A DNA stretch of 64,000 bases. It comes from an uncultured Gammaproteobacteria bacterium. GTDB taxonomy: Bacteria > Pseudomonadota > Gammaproteobacteria > Nitrosococcales > Methylophagaceae. Positions 9,117 to 18,747 of the stretch are shown one piece after another. The notes under the pieces are model-generated. The model made no database searches, was not told the origin of the DNA, and was given only the letters and a program-made list of their open reading frames with translations. How positions within the stretch are numbered: position 1 is the first letter of the stretch; the number at the start of each line of letters is the position of its first letter. The stretch covers positions 93,443 through 157,442 of the forward strand of contig CAJQLA010000017.1 of the NCBI GenBank assembly GCA_905479075.1, read 5' to 3'. Position numbers and translations under genes: made by a program.

Positions 9117-11108
9117 TTAGTCAGCCGTTTTTGTAAAAGTAAATTGCTCGTAATTAAGCGTACTTTCAATCAAGTCTTGGACTTGTACAGTGTAGGTCTG
9201 ATCGCCTTCTTTTACTCTAAAAATGCGGTTTTCTGAGTAGGTACCTTTATCAACGATAAGGGTCGGTGCTTGCTTGATATCGTCAATTTCAGGTAATAAT
9301 AAACCAAGCATGATTTCTGTCTTACCATCTACGGTGAAACTGACTGCAGTAGGGCGGCCAGGGTGGACTTGTAGACCGATTTGAATCAGGCCATCATTCT
9401 CAGTATGTAGCCATCTGATAGTCGCGAGTTTTACAGGTAAATCATCTTCGAAAACCCCCATAAAATCGCCATTATTGAGTGGCTGAATTTCTGTTTTATC
9501 TCTGCATGCCATCATACCGCCACTACTCTGGTTGTCCATCATCCATTCAAAGAGTTGATCGGTAGACGGATCATTAAGCCCTTTATGAATATTTTTTATA
9601 CCATCTGCGAGCCGTATTTTTCGATCTTTTACGCTGCTGATACGTTGGTATTGACGTTCGTAAGAAGTATCAAACTGAGGGCAAACTTTTGTGAGTAGCT
9701 GGATATCAAGATCATAGCGACCTTGAGCTTCTGGTACTGAGGCATCTTTAATTAGATCATTAATGTCAGTAATTACATTTTGCGGATTAAGAACACGCCC
9801 TCGTGCGTTTAATCGTTCCTCATCTGAGGTATTTTTGAGGCTTTTTGGAGTGGCACCTCTACTACAATCTATATAAAAATTACCTGCCATTACAAATGAA
9901 TTGGCTAGGTTTTTTTGGTTGTCAGTTAACGGTGTGATTTCAGCTTTATCAACTAGCTTATCCATGAGTTTATAGAGCCTAAAAATATCAAACTTGGCGA
10001 GACTATAAGGATCAGCAATGCACGTTAACATTATTTGCCCATAAACCTGAAATAGAGGGCGATCAACACTGACTGTTTTTGTTGAAACAGTGTCGTGCAA
10101 GGTATTAGCTGCTTCACAGTAGAGATAAAGCTGATGCAGGGTATGGAGTGAACTGTCAGGTATAGACCTGTAGTAGCGGAAGGCGTTGAGAATAGCCACA
10201 CTGATAAGTTCTGTCGCTCTAATAATAGCGAGTTGGTATAGCTTATTAGTTTGAGGTCGTTCACCTTGCTGATAGGCTTCATTAATGACGATTTTATAGC
10301 CTATCGCTAACTCTTCTAGTAGTAAGTTAAGTGCATTGAGATCTTTTTGAAATTCGGTGGGCGAGTTGATTTCTTTTTTTATGGTTGCCAAATCTCTTTC
10401 GAAAACAAGTCTACTAACTGGTTTCCGATAGACATCAAGTAGCGATAGGCGCTGACTGATAGATAGAGTGGTGCGGTTAAGTGGTACTAGATTTGTTAGG
10501 ATGGCGCTAACGATTTTATTATTGTCTTTTTCGGCGAGCTCATCGAACCATTTTTTTAACAGTTCAGGATCGAGAATGGTATCGATTGCATTTTCACTTG
10601 TTTCTGGAACCGTCAAGTCAAGGCTAGGTAAGTCAAAAACCGGGCTTTTCGTTTTTGATAAATGCTTTGAAATAGTGGAAGACAAGGATGAAAATAATGA
10701 AGAAGCCTTTTTCCCGGCTTGTTTATTTTCTTTATCTGTTTGAGCCGCTTGCTCTCTTTCATCTATTTCGGCTAATTGATCAGCTTGTCGTGAGAATTTA
10801 ACTTTTTCTTCTATCGCATTCAGGGTGTCGGCAAAATTTTTCGCTCTTAAGGGTTTTTTGAGGGTAATATCTGCCCCTTCTATAGAAGCTGATTCCGTCG
10901 TAAGAATCGCAGAAAAACCGCTAGTATGTGCTAGCCAGGCCTTTTCGCTTTCTGGGTTGGCTATCGAGTAGATATAAAGGTCGGCCGGCCCTTTACTAAT
11001 AATTTCCCACGGGCTGTTTAATCGTTTTGCTGCGAGTTGTAGCATCGATCTTAACGATACAATATCAATATCGTTAAGGTGACAGGCCATGATGTGTAAT
11101 TTAGACAT
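9117..11108 (-). CDS. Large cytoplasmic protein of unknown function
   Basis: A 663-residue soluble protein with no signal peptide or membrane segment that I do not recognise. The first 105 residues alternate short strands and helices in a way that recalls a receiver-like fold (LHIMACHLNDIDIVSLRSML, and a late KKPLRAKNFADTLNAIEEKV where receivers have KP). An Ala/Lys-rich linker follows, then a long helical middle region. The last 150 residues are beta-rich (RWLHTENDGLIQIGLQV) and faintly recall a PilZ-like barrel, but the RxxxR...DxSxxG motif is not convincing. Its ATG overlaps the stop of the CorC-type gene by one base, so the two are translationally coupled. Confidence 0.6.
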   Translation of the reverse strand: MSKLHIMACHLNDIDIVSLRSMLQLAAKRLNSPWEIISKGPADLYIYSIANPESEKAWLAHTSGFSAILTTESASIEGADITLKKPLRAKNFADTLNAIEEKVKFSRQADQLAEIDEREQAAQTDKENKQAGKKASSLFSSLSSTISKHLSKTKSPVFDLPSLDLTVPETSENAIDTILDPELLKKWFDELAEKDNNKIVSAILTNLVPLNRTTLSISQRLSLLDVYRKPVSRLVFERDLATIKKEINSPTEFQKDLNALNLLLEELAIGYKIVINEAYQQGERPQTNKLYQLAIIRATELISVAILNAFRYYRSIPDSSLHTLHQLYLYCEAANTLHDTVSTKTVSVDRPLFQVYGQIMLTCIADPYSLAKFDIFRLYKLMDKLVDKAEITPLTDNQKNLANSFVMAGNFYIDCSRGATPKSLKNTSDEERLNARGRVLNPQNVITDINDLIKDASVPEAQGRYDLDIQLLTKVCPQFDTSYERQYQRISSVKDRKIRLADGIKNIHKGLNDPSTDQLFEWMMDNQSSGGMMACRDKTEIQPLNNGDFMGVFEDDLPVKLATIRWLHTENDGLIQIGLQVHPGRPTAVSFTVDGKTEIMLGLLLPEIDDIKQAPTLIVDKGTYSENRIFRVKEGDQTYTVQVQDLIESTLNYEQFTFTKTAD

Positions 11109-12385
11109 TAAGCTTCCTTTTCCTCAGCTAGTGTCTGGCGAATTCTGACAGTACGAATAATGTTATCGGCTGTTTGTATAACTTCTATAATATAACCATC
11201 TATACGTAAACTGACTCCTGGATTTGGAATACTTTCCAAATGCTCTAGTATAAGACCATTAATTGTTTTTGGACCATCGACTGGTAAATGCCAGTGATTA
11301 TTACGATTGATTTCTCTGATAGTCGCTGAGCCATTAATAAGGTAACTACCGTCTGTCTGCGGATGAATATCCTTATCTTCTTCAAGTAAATTCGCTGTAA
11401 ATTCACCCACAATCTCACGGAAAATATCCTCTAATGTAACAAGGCCTAAAATATCACCGTATTCATCGACAACAAGCCCCGTGCGTCTTTGATGTCTTTG
11501 GAATTGAATTAACTGTGTGTTGAGTGGTGTGCCTTCCGGGACAAAATAGCCTTGTTTGATAATACCGTTCAAAGTTTCTTCAGTAAGATTATTCTGTGCA
11601 AATAGATGCAAAGCTTTCCTGACATGGAGAATACCAATAAAGTTATCTAAACTCTCCGCATAGACTGGCAGTCTTGTATTGGCACAATAAGAAAGTTGTT
11701 TAACAATTTCAGGGAAGGGCGCACTGATATTAATACCTTCGATTTCGTTTCGGGGGATCATCACGTCATCGACTGTAACTTGCTCAAGATCTAGGATGCT
11801 AACAAGCATCTTTTTATGACGGTTAGGTATCATACTGCCAGCTTCTTTAAGGGCCATTCTTAACTCTTCCGAATTAATGGCAGCTGAGAGAGAGTCTTCC
11901 GGTGAAACGCCAAACAATGCGAGTAGACGGTTTGTAATCATATTGATAGCCCAGACGAGCGGGTAGAGCAATATGAGTAACGGTTTTAGGAGCAAACTTG
12001 CCGGAAAGGCTACCCGTTCTGGATGAACAGCAGCCAAGGTTTTTGGGGTTACCTCGGCAAACAATAAAACGATAATGGTTAATGTAAAGGTAGCGACAAC
12101 AATACCATTCTCGCCGAATAGTTTAACGCCAATAATGGTGGCAATGGCCGAGGCAAAGATATTAACAAAGTTATTACCAAGTAGAATTAAGCCAATGAGT
12201 CTGTCTGGGCGATTTAATAACTGACTTGCTCTTATTGCACCAGCATGACCTTCGTGTTCAAGATGACGTAACCGATATCTGTTTAAAGCCATTAATGCTG
12301 TTTCAGAGCTGGAGAAAAAAGCAGAAAACAGCAATAAAATAAACAATATAGAAAATAAAAGAGTAAGAGACGTGTTTTCAAGCAT
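11108..12385 (-). CDS. HlyC/CorC (CNNM) family membrane protein with CBS pair
   Basis: A 425-residue inner-membrane protein of the CorB/YfjD type, linked by family to Mg2+/Co2+ homeostasis. The N-terminal DUF21 membrane domain (residues about 1-190) includes the family motif FFSSSETALMALNRYRLRHL. Two CBS domains (about 200-330; MIPRNEIEGI, then TGLVVDEYGDILGLVTLEDI) bind adenine nucleotides in relatives. The C-terminal CorC_HlyC transporter-associated domain spans about 345-425 (GSYLINGSATIREINR). Its position next to ypjD and ffh is a conserved gammaproteobacterial arrangement. It starts 19 bases after ypjD and overlaps the following gene. Confidence 0.93.
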   Translation of the reverse strand: MLENTSLTLLFSILFILLLFSAFFSSSETALMALNRYRLRHLEHEGHAGAIRASQLLNRPDRLIGLILLGNNFVNIFASAIATIIGVKLFGENGIVVATFTLTIIVLLFAEVTPKTLAAVHPERVAFPASLLLKPLLILLYPLVWAINMITNRLLALFGVSPEDSLSAAINSEELRMALKEAGSMIPNRHKKMLVSILDLEQVTVDDVMIPRNEIEGINISAPFPEIVKQLSYCANTRLPVYAESLDNFIGILHVRKALHLFAQNNLTEETLNGIIKQGYFVPEGTPLNTQLIQFQRHQRRTGLVVDEYGDILGLVTLEDIFREIVGEFTANLLEEDKDIHPQTDGSYLINGSATIREINRNNHWHLPVDGPKTINGLILEHLESIPNPGVSLRIDGYIIEVIQTADNIIRTVRIRQTLAEEKEA

Positions 12386-12404
12386 GGTGGATTCGAAAAT
12401 TGTC

Positions 12405-13205
12405 CTAAGGTTTATTTAGCATAAATTCAAGCACGAGTTTGCTGCCAAAATAGGCCAGTACTAGCAAAACAAAACCAGTCAGAGTCCATTTTATTGCTGT
12501 TCTACTACGCCAGCCATATTGATATCTTCCCCATAGTAATGTGGCAAACACAAACCAAGCTATGATTGATAGCACTGTTTTATGAGCGAGATGCTGTGAG
12601 AAAAAATCGTCGACAAAAACAAAGCCAGTAATAAGTCCTACGGTAAGCAGGATAAAGCCAATTGAAATTAACTGAAACAGACTGGTTTCAAGTGTTTGAA
12701 GTGGGGGTAACTTACCTAATATCCCGACAATATGGCGCTGGCGTAATTGTTTTTCTTGGATAGCTAAGACAAGGGCGTTAAGTGCGGCCAGTGTAAACAG
12801 GCTATATGCAGCGAGTGACAACAAAACATGCCATTCAACAGCTGGGCTTGATAATTGGGTTAAGTGTTGAGATGGCAAGGTGGCTTTAAGGATCAGGCTA
12901 ATCGCTGCAATCGGGTAAACAAGCATACCTGGGTGAGCAGGTTGATTATTGTTACCTAAACTAAAGGCAATTAACGCCATTAACCAAGTTGCAATACTCA
13001 GACTACTAAAGAGTCCAAGGTCCCATCCCTCAACCACTTTCATAGTGAAAAAGATATCACTAGCATGAAAAATAAGTGCGAGCAGCGTCAAAATACCAAT
13101 AGGTATTTCTAAATTGATTTTTTGGTCGTTTTGCGTAAAACGACGGATCAAAGCAGCACCGCATACGAGATAGAGCAATAGTGCCAAAAAGTTAGCTATT
13201 GCCAT
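12405..13205 (-). CDS. ypjD: Inner-membrane protein YpjD (CcsA/HemX-like cytochrome c assembly family)
   Basis: A 266-residue protein with about eight hydrophobic segments, belonging to the CcsA/CcmC-related group. Family features include the conserved VEWHVLLSLAAYSLFTLAAL segment and the LAHKTVLSIIAWFVFATLLW segment with nearby histidines that could meet heme. The exact role of YpjD is not settled. It faces ffh across a 145-base divergent intergenic region, which should hold promoters for both directions, and leads into the corB-like gene. Confidence 0.9.
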   Translation of the reverse strand: MAIANFLALLLYLVCGAALIRRFTQNDQKINLEIPIGILTLLALIFHASDIFFTMKVVEGWDLGLFSSLSIATWLMALIAFSLGNNNQPAHPGMLVYPIAAISLILKATLPSQHLTQLSSPAVEWHVLLSLAAYSLFTLAALNALVLAIQEKQLRQRHIVGILGKLPPLQTLETSLFQLISIGFILLTVGLITGFVFVDDFFSQHLAHKTVLSIIAWFVFATLLWGRYQYGWRSRTAIKWTLTGFVLLVLAYFGSKLVLEFMLNKP

Positions 13206-13350
13206 AAAGCCTGATTCTCGTAGAGTATAAAATTGTTGTCATAGTGATCTAATAATAAACGATGTAATCATAATCCGACTAATATATCAGTTATAATTCA
13301 TTATTTAGAACTGTTAAATGTTCTTAGTTAAATGAAAAGCAAGGTGTTTC

Positions 13351-14718
13351 ATGTTTGATAGTTTAAGTGAAAGGTTAGGCAGTACCTTACAAAAGTTACG
13401 CGGTCATGGCCGTTTAACGGAAAGTAATATTCAAGAAAGTTTACGTGAAGTCAGAATGGCTTTACTTGAAGCTGATGTGGCCTTGCCTGTCGTTAAAGCG
13501 TTTATAGAACGTGTTAAAGAAAGGGCAACGGGACAAGATGTGTTACGTAGCCTGACACCAGGTCAAGCATTAATAAAAGTTGTGAATGATGAGCTAGTCG
13601 TTGTTATGGGTGAGGCGAATGAGTCGCTTAATCTAAATATGCAGCCGCCGGCTGTCATCCTAATGGCGGGCTTACAAGGTGCTGGTAAAACAACCAGTGT
13701 GGCGAAGTTAGCCCGATGGCTTAAAGAAAGTCAGCGTAAATCGGTGATGGTTGCCAGTGCTGACGTATACCGTCCTGCAGCTATTGAACAACTTAAAACC
13801 TTAGCTAATGAAGTCGACGCACATTTTTTCCCGAGTGATGGCAGTCAAGATCCTGTCGATATTGCCAAAGCTGCAGTAGAGCAAGCTAAATTACAGTTTG
13901 TTGATGTGGTGATTATAGATACTGCCGGTCGTCTTCATGTAGACGATGAAATGATGGGCGAAATTAAGCAAATTCATGCTGCTATTACGCCAGTAGAGAC
14001 TTTATTCACCGTTGATAGTATGACAGGGCAAGATGCCGCTGTTACCGCACAAGCATTTAATGAGGCGCTCCCGCTAACAGGTGTCATCTTAACCAAAACA
14101 GATGGTGATGCACGTGGTGGTGCTGCTTTATCTATTCGTCATATCACTGGCAAACCTATAAAATTTATGGGTGTGGGTGAGAAAACAACCGCCCTAGAGC
14201 CTTTCCACCCTGATCGCGTTGTTTCCAGAATTTTAGGGATGGGTGATGTGCTTTCTTTGGTAGAAGAAGCACAGCGTAAAATGGATACTGGCTCAGCGGA
14301 GCAATTAGCCAAAAAACTCAAAAAAGGTAAAGGTTTTGATCTAGAAGACTTTAGGGATCAATTGCGCCAAATGGGCAAAATGGGCGGTATTGGATCCATG
14401 CTCGACAAATTACCTGGGGTTGGTGCGCTCCCCGCTGCTGCAAAACAACAGGTCAATGATAAAGAATTACTAAGGCTTGAAGCGATTATTAATTCGATGA
14501 CAAAACGTGAAAGGCAACGCCCTGATATTATAAAAGGATCACGTAAAAAACGCATTGCAGCAGGCTGTGGCATGCAAATTCAAGACGTAAATCGTCTATT
14601 AAAACAATTTGCTCAAATGCAAAAAATGATGAAAAAAATGAACCAAAAAGGCGGTATGGCTAAGATGATGCGTGGTCTTGGTGGTAAGTTCCCAATGGGT
14701 GGAGGCATGCCCTTTTAA
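13351..14718 (+). CDS. ffh: Signal recognition particle protein Ffh
   Basis: GTPase of the bacterial signal recognition particle; with 4.5S RNA it targets nascent membrane proteins to FtsY and the translocon. The N domain (residues 1-90) contains the conserved LREVRMALLEADVALPVV. The G domain shows G1 GLQGAGKTTSVAKLA near residue 107, DTAGRLHVDDEMM, TKTDGDARGG and the GVGEKTTALEPFHPDR end. The Met-rich M domain (from about 330) has the RNA-binding SMTKRERQRPDII and GSRKKRIAAGCG segments and a Met/Lys/Gly tail. At 455 residues the length is typical. Confidence 0.98.
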   Translation: MFDSLSERLGSTLQKLRGHGRLTESNIQESLREVRMALLEADVALPVVKAFIERVKERATGQDVLRSLTPGQALIKVVNDELVVVMGEANESLNLNMQPPAVILMAGLQGAGKTTSVAKLARWLKESQRKSVMVASADVYRPAAIEQLKTLANEVDAHFFPSDGSQDPVDIAKAAVEQAKLQFVDVVIIDTAGRLHVDDEMMGEIKQIHAAITPVETLFTVDSMTGQDAAVTAQAFNEALPLTGVILTKTDGDARGGAALSIRHITGKPIKFMGVGEKTTALEPFHPDRVVSRILGMGDVLSLVEEAQRKMDTGSAEQLAKKLKKGKGFDLEDFRDQLRQMGKMGGIGSMLDKLPGVGALPAAAKQQVNDKELLRLEAIINSMTKRERQRPDIIKGSRKKRIAAGCGMQIQDVNRLLKQFAQMQKMMKKMNQKGGMAKMMRGLGGKFPMGGGMPF

Positions 14719-14805
14719 AATATAGAGTGAACTTAAGCTTTTCAAATGCCTTAGAAGTGCGTAAAATGCATCTGTTTTTCGATCCAGTTTTCAACAGGCA
14801 GTAAT

Positions 14806-15054
14806 ATGGTCACAATCAGAATGTCTCGCAGCGGTGCTAAAAAGCGCCCTTATTATAATGTTGTAGTAGCAGATTCACGTAATAAACGTGATGGCCGTTG
14901 CATCGAACGCGTTGGTTTCTTTAATCCGTTAGCACAAGGCCAAGAAGAAACTTTACGTTTAGATATGGAACGTATTACTCATTGGATTAGCTTAGGCGCA
15001 CAAACATCAGAACGCGTTGCTAGTTTGATCATGCAAGCGCAAAAAGCAGCTTAA
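14806..15054 (+). CDS. rpsP: 30S ribosomal protein S16
   Basis: An 82-residue ribosomal protein with the family N-terminus [20 protein letters not shown], then [21 protein letters not shown] and a C-terminal helix. It is the first gene of the conserved rpsP-rimM-trmD-rplS operon and lies 87 bases after ffh, whose intergenic region should carry the operon promoter. Confidence 0.98.
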   Translation: MVTIRMSRSGAKKRPYYNVVVADSRNKRDGRCIERVGFFNPLAQGQEETLRLDMERITHWISLGAQTSERVASLIMQAQKAA

Positions 15055-15076
15055 AGCTAATTTGTAAGGTATCAGC

Positions 15077-15595
15077 ATGGCTACTTCCGAGGAGTTTGTC
15101 CCGGTAGGGAAAATTGCTGGTGTCTTTGGGATCAAAGGATGGATGAAAGTATTTTCATTCACAGAACCCAGGAAAAATATATTAAGTTATTCACCACTTT
15201 ATATATCACTCAAGGGCGAGTGGGTAGAGGCTAAAGTCTCAGGTGGACGAGTACAAGGTAAGGGTATTGTTATTTCGCTAACAGACGTAACAGATCCGGA
15301 TCAGGTTTTACCTTTGATTGGTAGTGAGTTAGCTATCACTAAAGATCAGCTAAAACCGACAGAGAATGATGACTTTTACTGGACTGATTTAACTGGGCTT
15401 GAAGTAATCAATCTTCAGCAAGAAAAATTAGGGACAGTTGAAGGTTTGTTAGAAACTGGTGCACATGATGTGCTGGTGGTAAAAGATAAGCAAAATAAAA
15501 CACAACGATTAGTGCCTTTTGTAATGGGTGACATTGTTGACAAGGTTGATTTGATGGAGGGGGTTATTCAAGTCGACTGGGAGCTAGATTATTGA
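15077..15595 (+). CDS. rimM: Ribosome maturation factor RimM
   Basis: A 172-residue 30S assembly factor that binds S19 and helps mature the head of the small subunit. The N-terminal RimM beta-barrel opens with VPVGKIAGVFGIKGWMKVFS, and the C-terminal PRC-barrel holds FYWTDLTGLEVIN, GAHDVLVVK and a final LVPFVMGDIVDKVD. It is in the expected position, 22 bases after rpsP and 12 before trmD. Confidence 0.97.
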   Translation: MATSEEFVPVGKIAGVFGIKGWMKVFSFTEPRKNILSYSPLYISLKGEWVEAKVSGGRVQGKGIVISLTDVTDPDQVLPLIGSELAITKDQLKPTENDDFYWTDLTGLEVINLQQEKLGTVEGLLETGAHDVLVVKDKQNKTQRLVPFVMGDIVDKVDLMEGVIQVDWELDY

Positions 15596-15607
15596 GGTAA
15601 CGCAGTC

Positions 15608-16357
15608 ATGCAGCTAGGTGTGGTGTCTTTGTTCCCTCAAATGTTTGATGCAATAACTGAGTTTGGTGTAACAGGTCGTGCGGTGAAGCAGGGCAAATTA
15701 ACACTAGAATATTGGTCTCCGCGTAGTTTTACGCAGGATAAGCATGAAACAGTAGATGATAGACCCTATGGCGGTGGCCCAGGCATGGTGATGAAAGTTG
15801 AACCATTGCGACAGGCTATTGCAGTTGCTAAGCAACAATTAGGGCAGCAGACAAAGGTGGTTTATATGTCACCACAAGGGCGAAAGCTTGATCAACAAGG
15901 TCTGCAAGAATTAGCGACAAGGGAATCGATGATTTTAGTCGCAGGACGTTATGAAGGTATCGATGAGCGTCTGATAGAACAAGAGATTGATGAGGAGTGG
16001 TCGATTGGTGACTATGTTCTCAGTGGTGGTGAACTTGCTGCAATGGTCATGATAGATGGCATAGCAAGATTATTACCTGGTGTGTTGGGTGATGAAGAAT
16101 CAGCATTACAAGATTCTTTTATGGCGGGTGTATTAGACCATCCACACTACACACGACCAGAGTTGATAGCTGATCAGACGGTACCAAAAGTATTGTTAGG
16201 CGGTGATCATAAGGCGATTAGAGAGTGGCGTCTTAAACAATCTCTGGGCAGGACATGGATACGGCGTCCTGACTTATTAGCAGCTATTGAGCTGACTGAT
16301 GAGCAGGAAACATTATTAGAACAATTTATTGCCGAATATAGGCAAGAAGAGAAGTAG
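15608..16357 (+). CDS. trmD: tRNA (guanine-N1)-methyltransferase TrmD
   Basis: SPOUT-class SAM-dependent enzyme that makes m1G37 in tRNAs and prevents frameshifting. Its 249 residues contain the trefoil-knot motifs: [36 protein letters not shown] and [20 protein letters not shown]. The catalytic-loop Asp sits in [10 protein letters not shown]. Length is normal. It ends 18 bases before rplS. Confidence 0.98.
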   Translation: MQLGVVSLFPQMFDAITEFGVTGRAVKQGKLTLEYWSPRSFTQDKHETVDDRPYGGGPGMVMKVEPLRQAIAVAKQQLGQQTKVVYMSPQGRKLDQQGLQELATRESMILVAGRYEGIDERLIEQEIDEEWSIGDYVLSGGELAAMVMIDGIARLLPGVLGDEESALQDSFMAGVLDHPHYTRPELIADQTVPKVLLGGDHKAIREWRLKQSLGRTWIRRPDLLAAIELTDEQETLLEQFIAEYRQEEK

Positions 16358-16375
16358 GAATTAGGAGCAAAAGTT

Positions 16376-16723
16376 ATGAGTAATATTATTGAACAGCTAA
16401 ATGCTGAACAAATGAGACAGGATATTCCTGCATTTTCTTCGGGCGATACTGTTGTTGTGAGAGTGAAGATTAAAGAAGGTGATCGTGAGCGTGAACAAGC
16501 ATTTGAAGGCCTTGTTATTGCTGTACGTAACCGTGGTCTACACTCAGCTTTCACAGTACGTAAAATTTCAAATGGTGTCGGCGTAGAGCGTGTTTTCCAA
16601 ACACATAGTCCAGCGATTGCCAGTATTGAAGTTGTTCGCCGTGGTGATGTTCGCCGTGCGAAACTATACTATATACGTGAATTGACTGGTAAAGCGGCAC
16701 GTATTAAAGAAAAATTATCATAA
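16376..16723 (+). CDS. rplS: 50S ribosomal protein L19
   Basis: A 115-residue protein with the L19 pattern: [20 protein letters not shown], then [39 protein letters not shown] and a basic [20 protein letters not shown] end. It has AGGAG seven bases before the ATG. It is the last gene of the rpsP operon, followed at once by an intrinsic terminator. Confidence 0.98.
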   Translation: MSNIIEQLNAEQMRQDIPAFSSGDTVVVRVKIKEGDREREQAFEGLVIAVRNRGLHSAFTVRKISNGVGVERVFQTHSPAIASIEVVRRGDVRRAKLYYIRELTGKAARIKEKLS

Positions 16724-16765
16724 AAAAATAAAAGCTCGCACTTTAGTTGCGGCTGACTATTTTAT

Positions 16766-16800
16766 AAAGGCATGGTTGTTTAACAACTATGCCTTTTTTT
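16766..16800 (+). terminator. Rho-independent terminator of the rpsP operon
   Basis: The sequence AAAGGCATGGTTGTT (16766-16780) pairs with AACAACTATGCCTTT, with one G-T wobble and a very short loop. The stem runs into seven T residues. It lies 43 bases after the rplS stop. Confidence 0.9.
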
Positions 16801-16839
16801 ATGCTCAAAAAGACGACTGAACTGCGGTATGATTAATAA

Positions 16840-17322
16840 ATGAATAAGCAAAATATTATTAATATTAAGCAAGGTCCCATTAAATCATTATTAATTACAT
16901 TTGATGACGTTAGTATCAAAGGCATTAGTTTATTGTTTAATGACTGTCAAAATACGGCTGGTGATGTGCCTAAACAGCTTGATGATGTCGTGACACAGTT
17001 ATTATCTTATTTTGAAGAAGCACATAGTCAATGGACAATTGATATAACAGGTCAAGGCACAGCATTTCAACAACGTGTGTGGCGTTTTTTACAAAGTATT
17101 CCGATGGGTGAAACACGCACCTATGGACAGTTAGCTAAACAACTCAATAGTTCAGCCCGTGCTGTTGGTAATGCATGCAGGGCAAATCCTTTTCTATTGG
17201 TTGTACCTTGTCATCGTGTAGTGAAACAGTCGGGACTAGGTGGCTTTGCCGGTAAGGTAGATGGTGAAGCTGTTGAGATTAAGCAGTGGTTGCTAGATCA
17301 CGAAAAGAGTCAATCTACCTAG
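16840..17322 (+). CDS. ogt: Methylated-DNA--protein-cysteine methyltransferase (Ogt type)
   Basis: Suicide repair protein that takes methyl groups from O6-methylguanine onto its own cysteine. It has 160 residues with an N-terminal ribonuclease-like part and a C-terminal winged-helix domain. Visible motifs are AFQQRVWRFLQSIPMGETRTYG, then AVGNACRANPFLLVVPCHRV with the acceptor Cys in PCHR. The arginine finger and wing helix are in the AVGNACRANP segment. It is separated from rplS by a terminator and ends 4 bases before xerD, so ogt and xerD are probably co-transcribed. Confidence 0.93.
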   Translation: MNKQNIINIKQGPIKSLLITFDDVSIKGISLLFNDCQNTAGDVPKQLDDVVTQLLSYFEEAHSQWTIDITGQGTAFQQRVWRFLQSIPMGETRTYGQLAKQLNSSARAVGNACRANPFLLVVPCHRVVKQSGLGGFAGKVDGEAVEIKQWLLDHEKSQST

Positions 17323-17326
17323 CACT

Positions 17327-18211
17327 ATGTCGCATTATTTACAGCAATTTCTGGATAGCTTATGGCTCGAATCTGGCCTAAGTGACAATACTGTACAGGC
17401 ATATAGACAGGATTTAGAAAGCTTTGCAAAATGGTTGGCTCAGTTTGATACCGATCTTGCGGCTGCCACGCGAGCCGATATTTTAAAATATCAAGGTGTT
17501 CGTTTAGCTCAAGGTCGAAAAGTACGAAGTGAAGCGAGATTATTATCCAGTTTGCGACGTTTTTACCGGTATTTATGTAGAGAAGCAATCCGTGAAACTG
17601 ATCCAACCACTCAAATCGAATCGCCACGAATAGGCAAGCCTTTACCCAGTAGTTTGACAGAACAAGAAGTCGAGGATTTATTGACACAACCCGATATAAA
17701 TAAAGCTTTAGGGCATAGAGATAGAACAATGCTAGAAGTTTTATATGCGACTGGATTACGTGTATCTGAGCTAGTGACATTGAAGTTCGAGCAAGTCAAT
17801 ATGAGGCAAGGTTTGGTGCGCTGTGTTGGTAAAGGAAATAAAGAACGTTTAGTTCCTCTCGGTGAGATTGCCCTAGATTGGCTACAACAATATTTATTAG
17901 AAGCGCGGCCGATGTTATTAGAAGGACATATCAGCGAGGATCTATTTCCAACGCGTCGTGGTAAAGCAATGTCTCGTCAAGCTTTTTGGTACTTAATTAA
18001 ACGTTATGCCAAGCAAGCGGATATTAACAAAGCTCTGTCTCCACATACGCTTAGACATGCTTTCGCGACACATTTACTTAATCATGGCGCAGATTTACGT
18101 GTTGTGCAGCTTTTACTGGGACATTCCGATTTATCAACGACTCAAATCTATACCCATGTTGCAAAAGAAAGACTTAAATCACTACATGCAACACATCATC
18201 CTAGAGCTTAG
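17327..18211 (+). CDS. xerD: Site-specific tyrosine recombinase XerD
   Basis: Chromosome dimer resolution recombinase, partner of XerC at dif, controlled by FtsK. It has 294 residues. The N-terminal SAM-like core-binding domain (LWLESGLSDNTVQAYRQDLE) occupies about 1-90. The catalytic domain has Arg in ATGLRVSELV, Lys in GKGNKERLVPL, HxxR in SPHTLRHAFATHLLNHGADL, His in LLGHSDLSTTQIYTH and the Tyr nucleophile in that same segment. XerD rather than XerC is preferred because of the GADLRVVQLLLGHSDLSTTQ segment and because xerD next to dsbC is common in gammaproteobacteria. Confidence 0.94.
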   Translation: MSHYLQQFLDSLWLESGLSDNTVQAYRQDLESFAKWLAQFDTDLAAATRADILKYQGVRLAQGRKVRSEARLLSSLRRFYRYLCREAIRETDPTTQIESPRIGKPLPSSLTEQEVEDLLTQPDINKALGHRDRTMLEVLYATGLRVSELVTLKFEQVNMRQGLVRCVGKGNKERLVPLGEIALDWLQQYLLEARPMLLEGHISEDLFPTRRGKAMSRQAFWYLIKRYAKQADINKALSPHTLRHAFATHLLNHGADLRVVQLLLGHSDLSTTQIYTHVAKERLKSLHATHHPRA

Positions 18212-18254
18212 TTGATGATAAAATACGCTCACGAATTATATTGCGGAGAACAAA

Positions 18255-18740
18255 ATGCCAGCATTTGACATTGTGTCTGAAGTGGACAAGCATGAATTAA
18301 CTAATGCTGTGGATCAAGCAAACCGTGAATTGGCCAATAGGTTCGACTTTCGGGGAACCGATGCGAAAGTGGAACAGTCAGATAAAATACTTACTTTGTA
18401 TGCAGACAGTGATTTTCAACTCGATCAATTATTGGATATTTTAAGGTTAAAATTGGTCAAGCGTAAGATTGAAGTTGGTTGTCTTAAGATAAAAGATCCT
18501 GAAGGGCTTGGTAAACAGAGAAAGCAGGATGTGATAGTACGAGAAGGGGTTGATAAAGATTTGTCTCGTAAGATTGTGAAAATGATCAAAGCAAGCAAGA
18601 TAAAAGTTCAAGCTGCAATACAAGGTGACAGTGTTAGAGTCACTGGCAAGAAACGTGATGATTTACAAAGTGTGATGGCACTATTACGTGGCAATGATGA
18701 TATTGAAATGCCATTACAGTTTAATAATTTTAGGGATTAA
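18255..18740 (+). CDS. yajQ: YajQ family nucleotide-binding protein
   Basis: A 161-residue protein of the YajQ family (two ferredoxin-like domains). Relatives bind cyclic di-GMP in Xanthomonas, and the family is widespread. Family motifs are [20 protein letters not shown], then [18 protein letters not shown] and a [20 protein letters not shown] segment ending FNNFRD. The start follows a good AGGA-type ribosome binding site (GCGGAG at 18242). It sits between xerD and dsbC, 7 bases before the latter. Confidence 0.94.
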   Translation: MPAFDIVSEVDKHELTNAVDQANRELANRFDFRGTDAKVEQSDKILTLYADSDFQLDQLLDILRLKLVKRKIEVGCLKIKDPEGLGKQRKQDVIVREGVDKDLSRKIVKMIKASKIKVQAAIQGDSVRVTGKKRDDLQSVMALLRGNDDIEMPLQFNNFRD

Positions 18741-18747
18741 GAATCTA

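Noticed and set aside
17325..17780. Leftward 151-codon frame inside xerD
   Set aside because: Lies wholly over the well-supported xerD frame and has no family resemblance or ribosome binding site.
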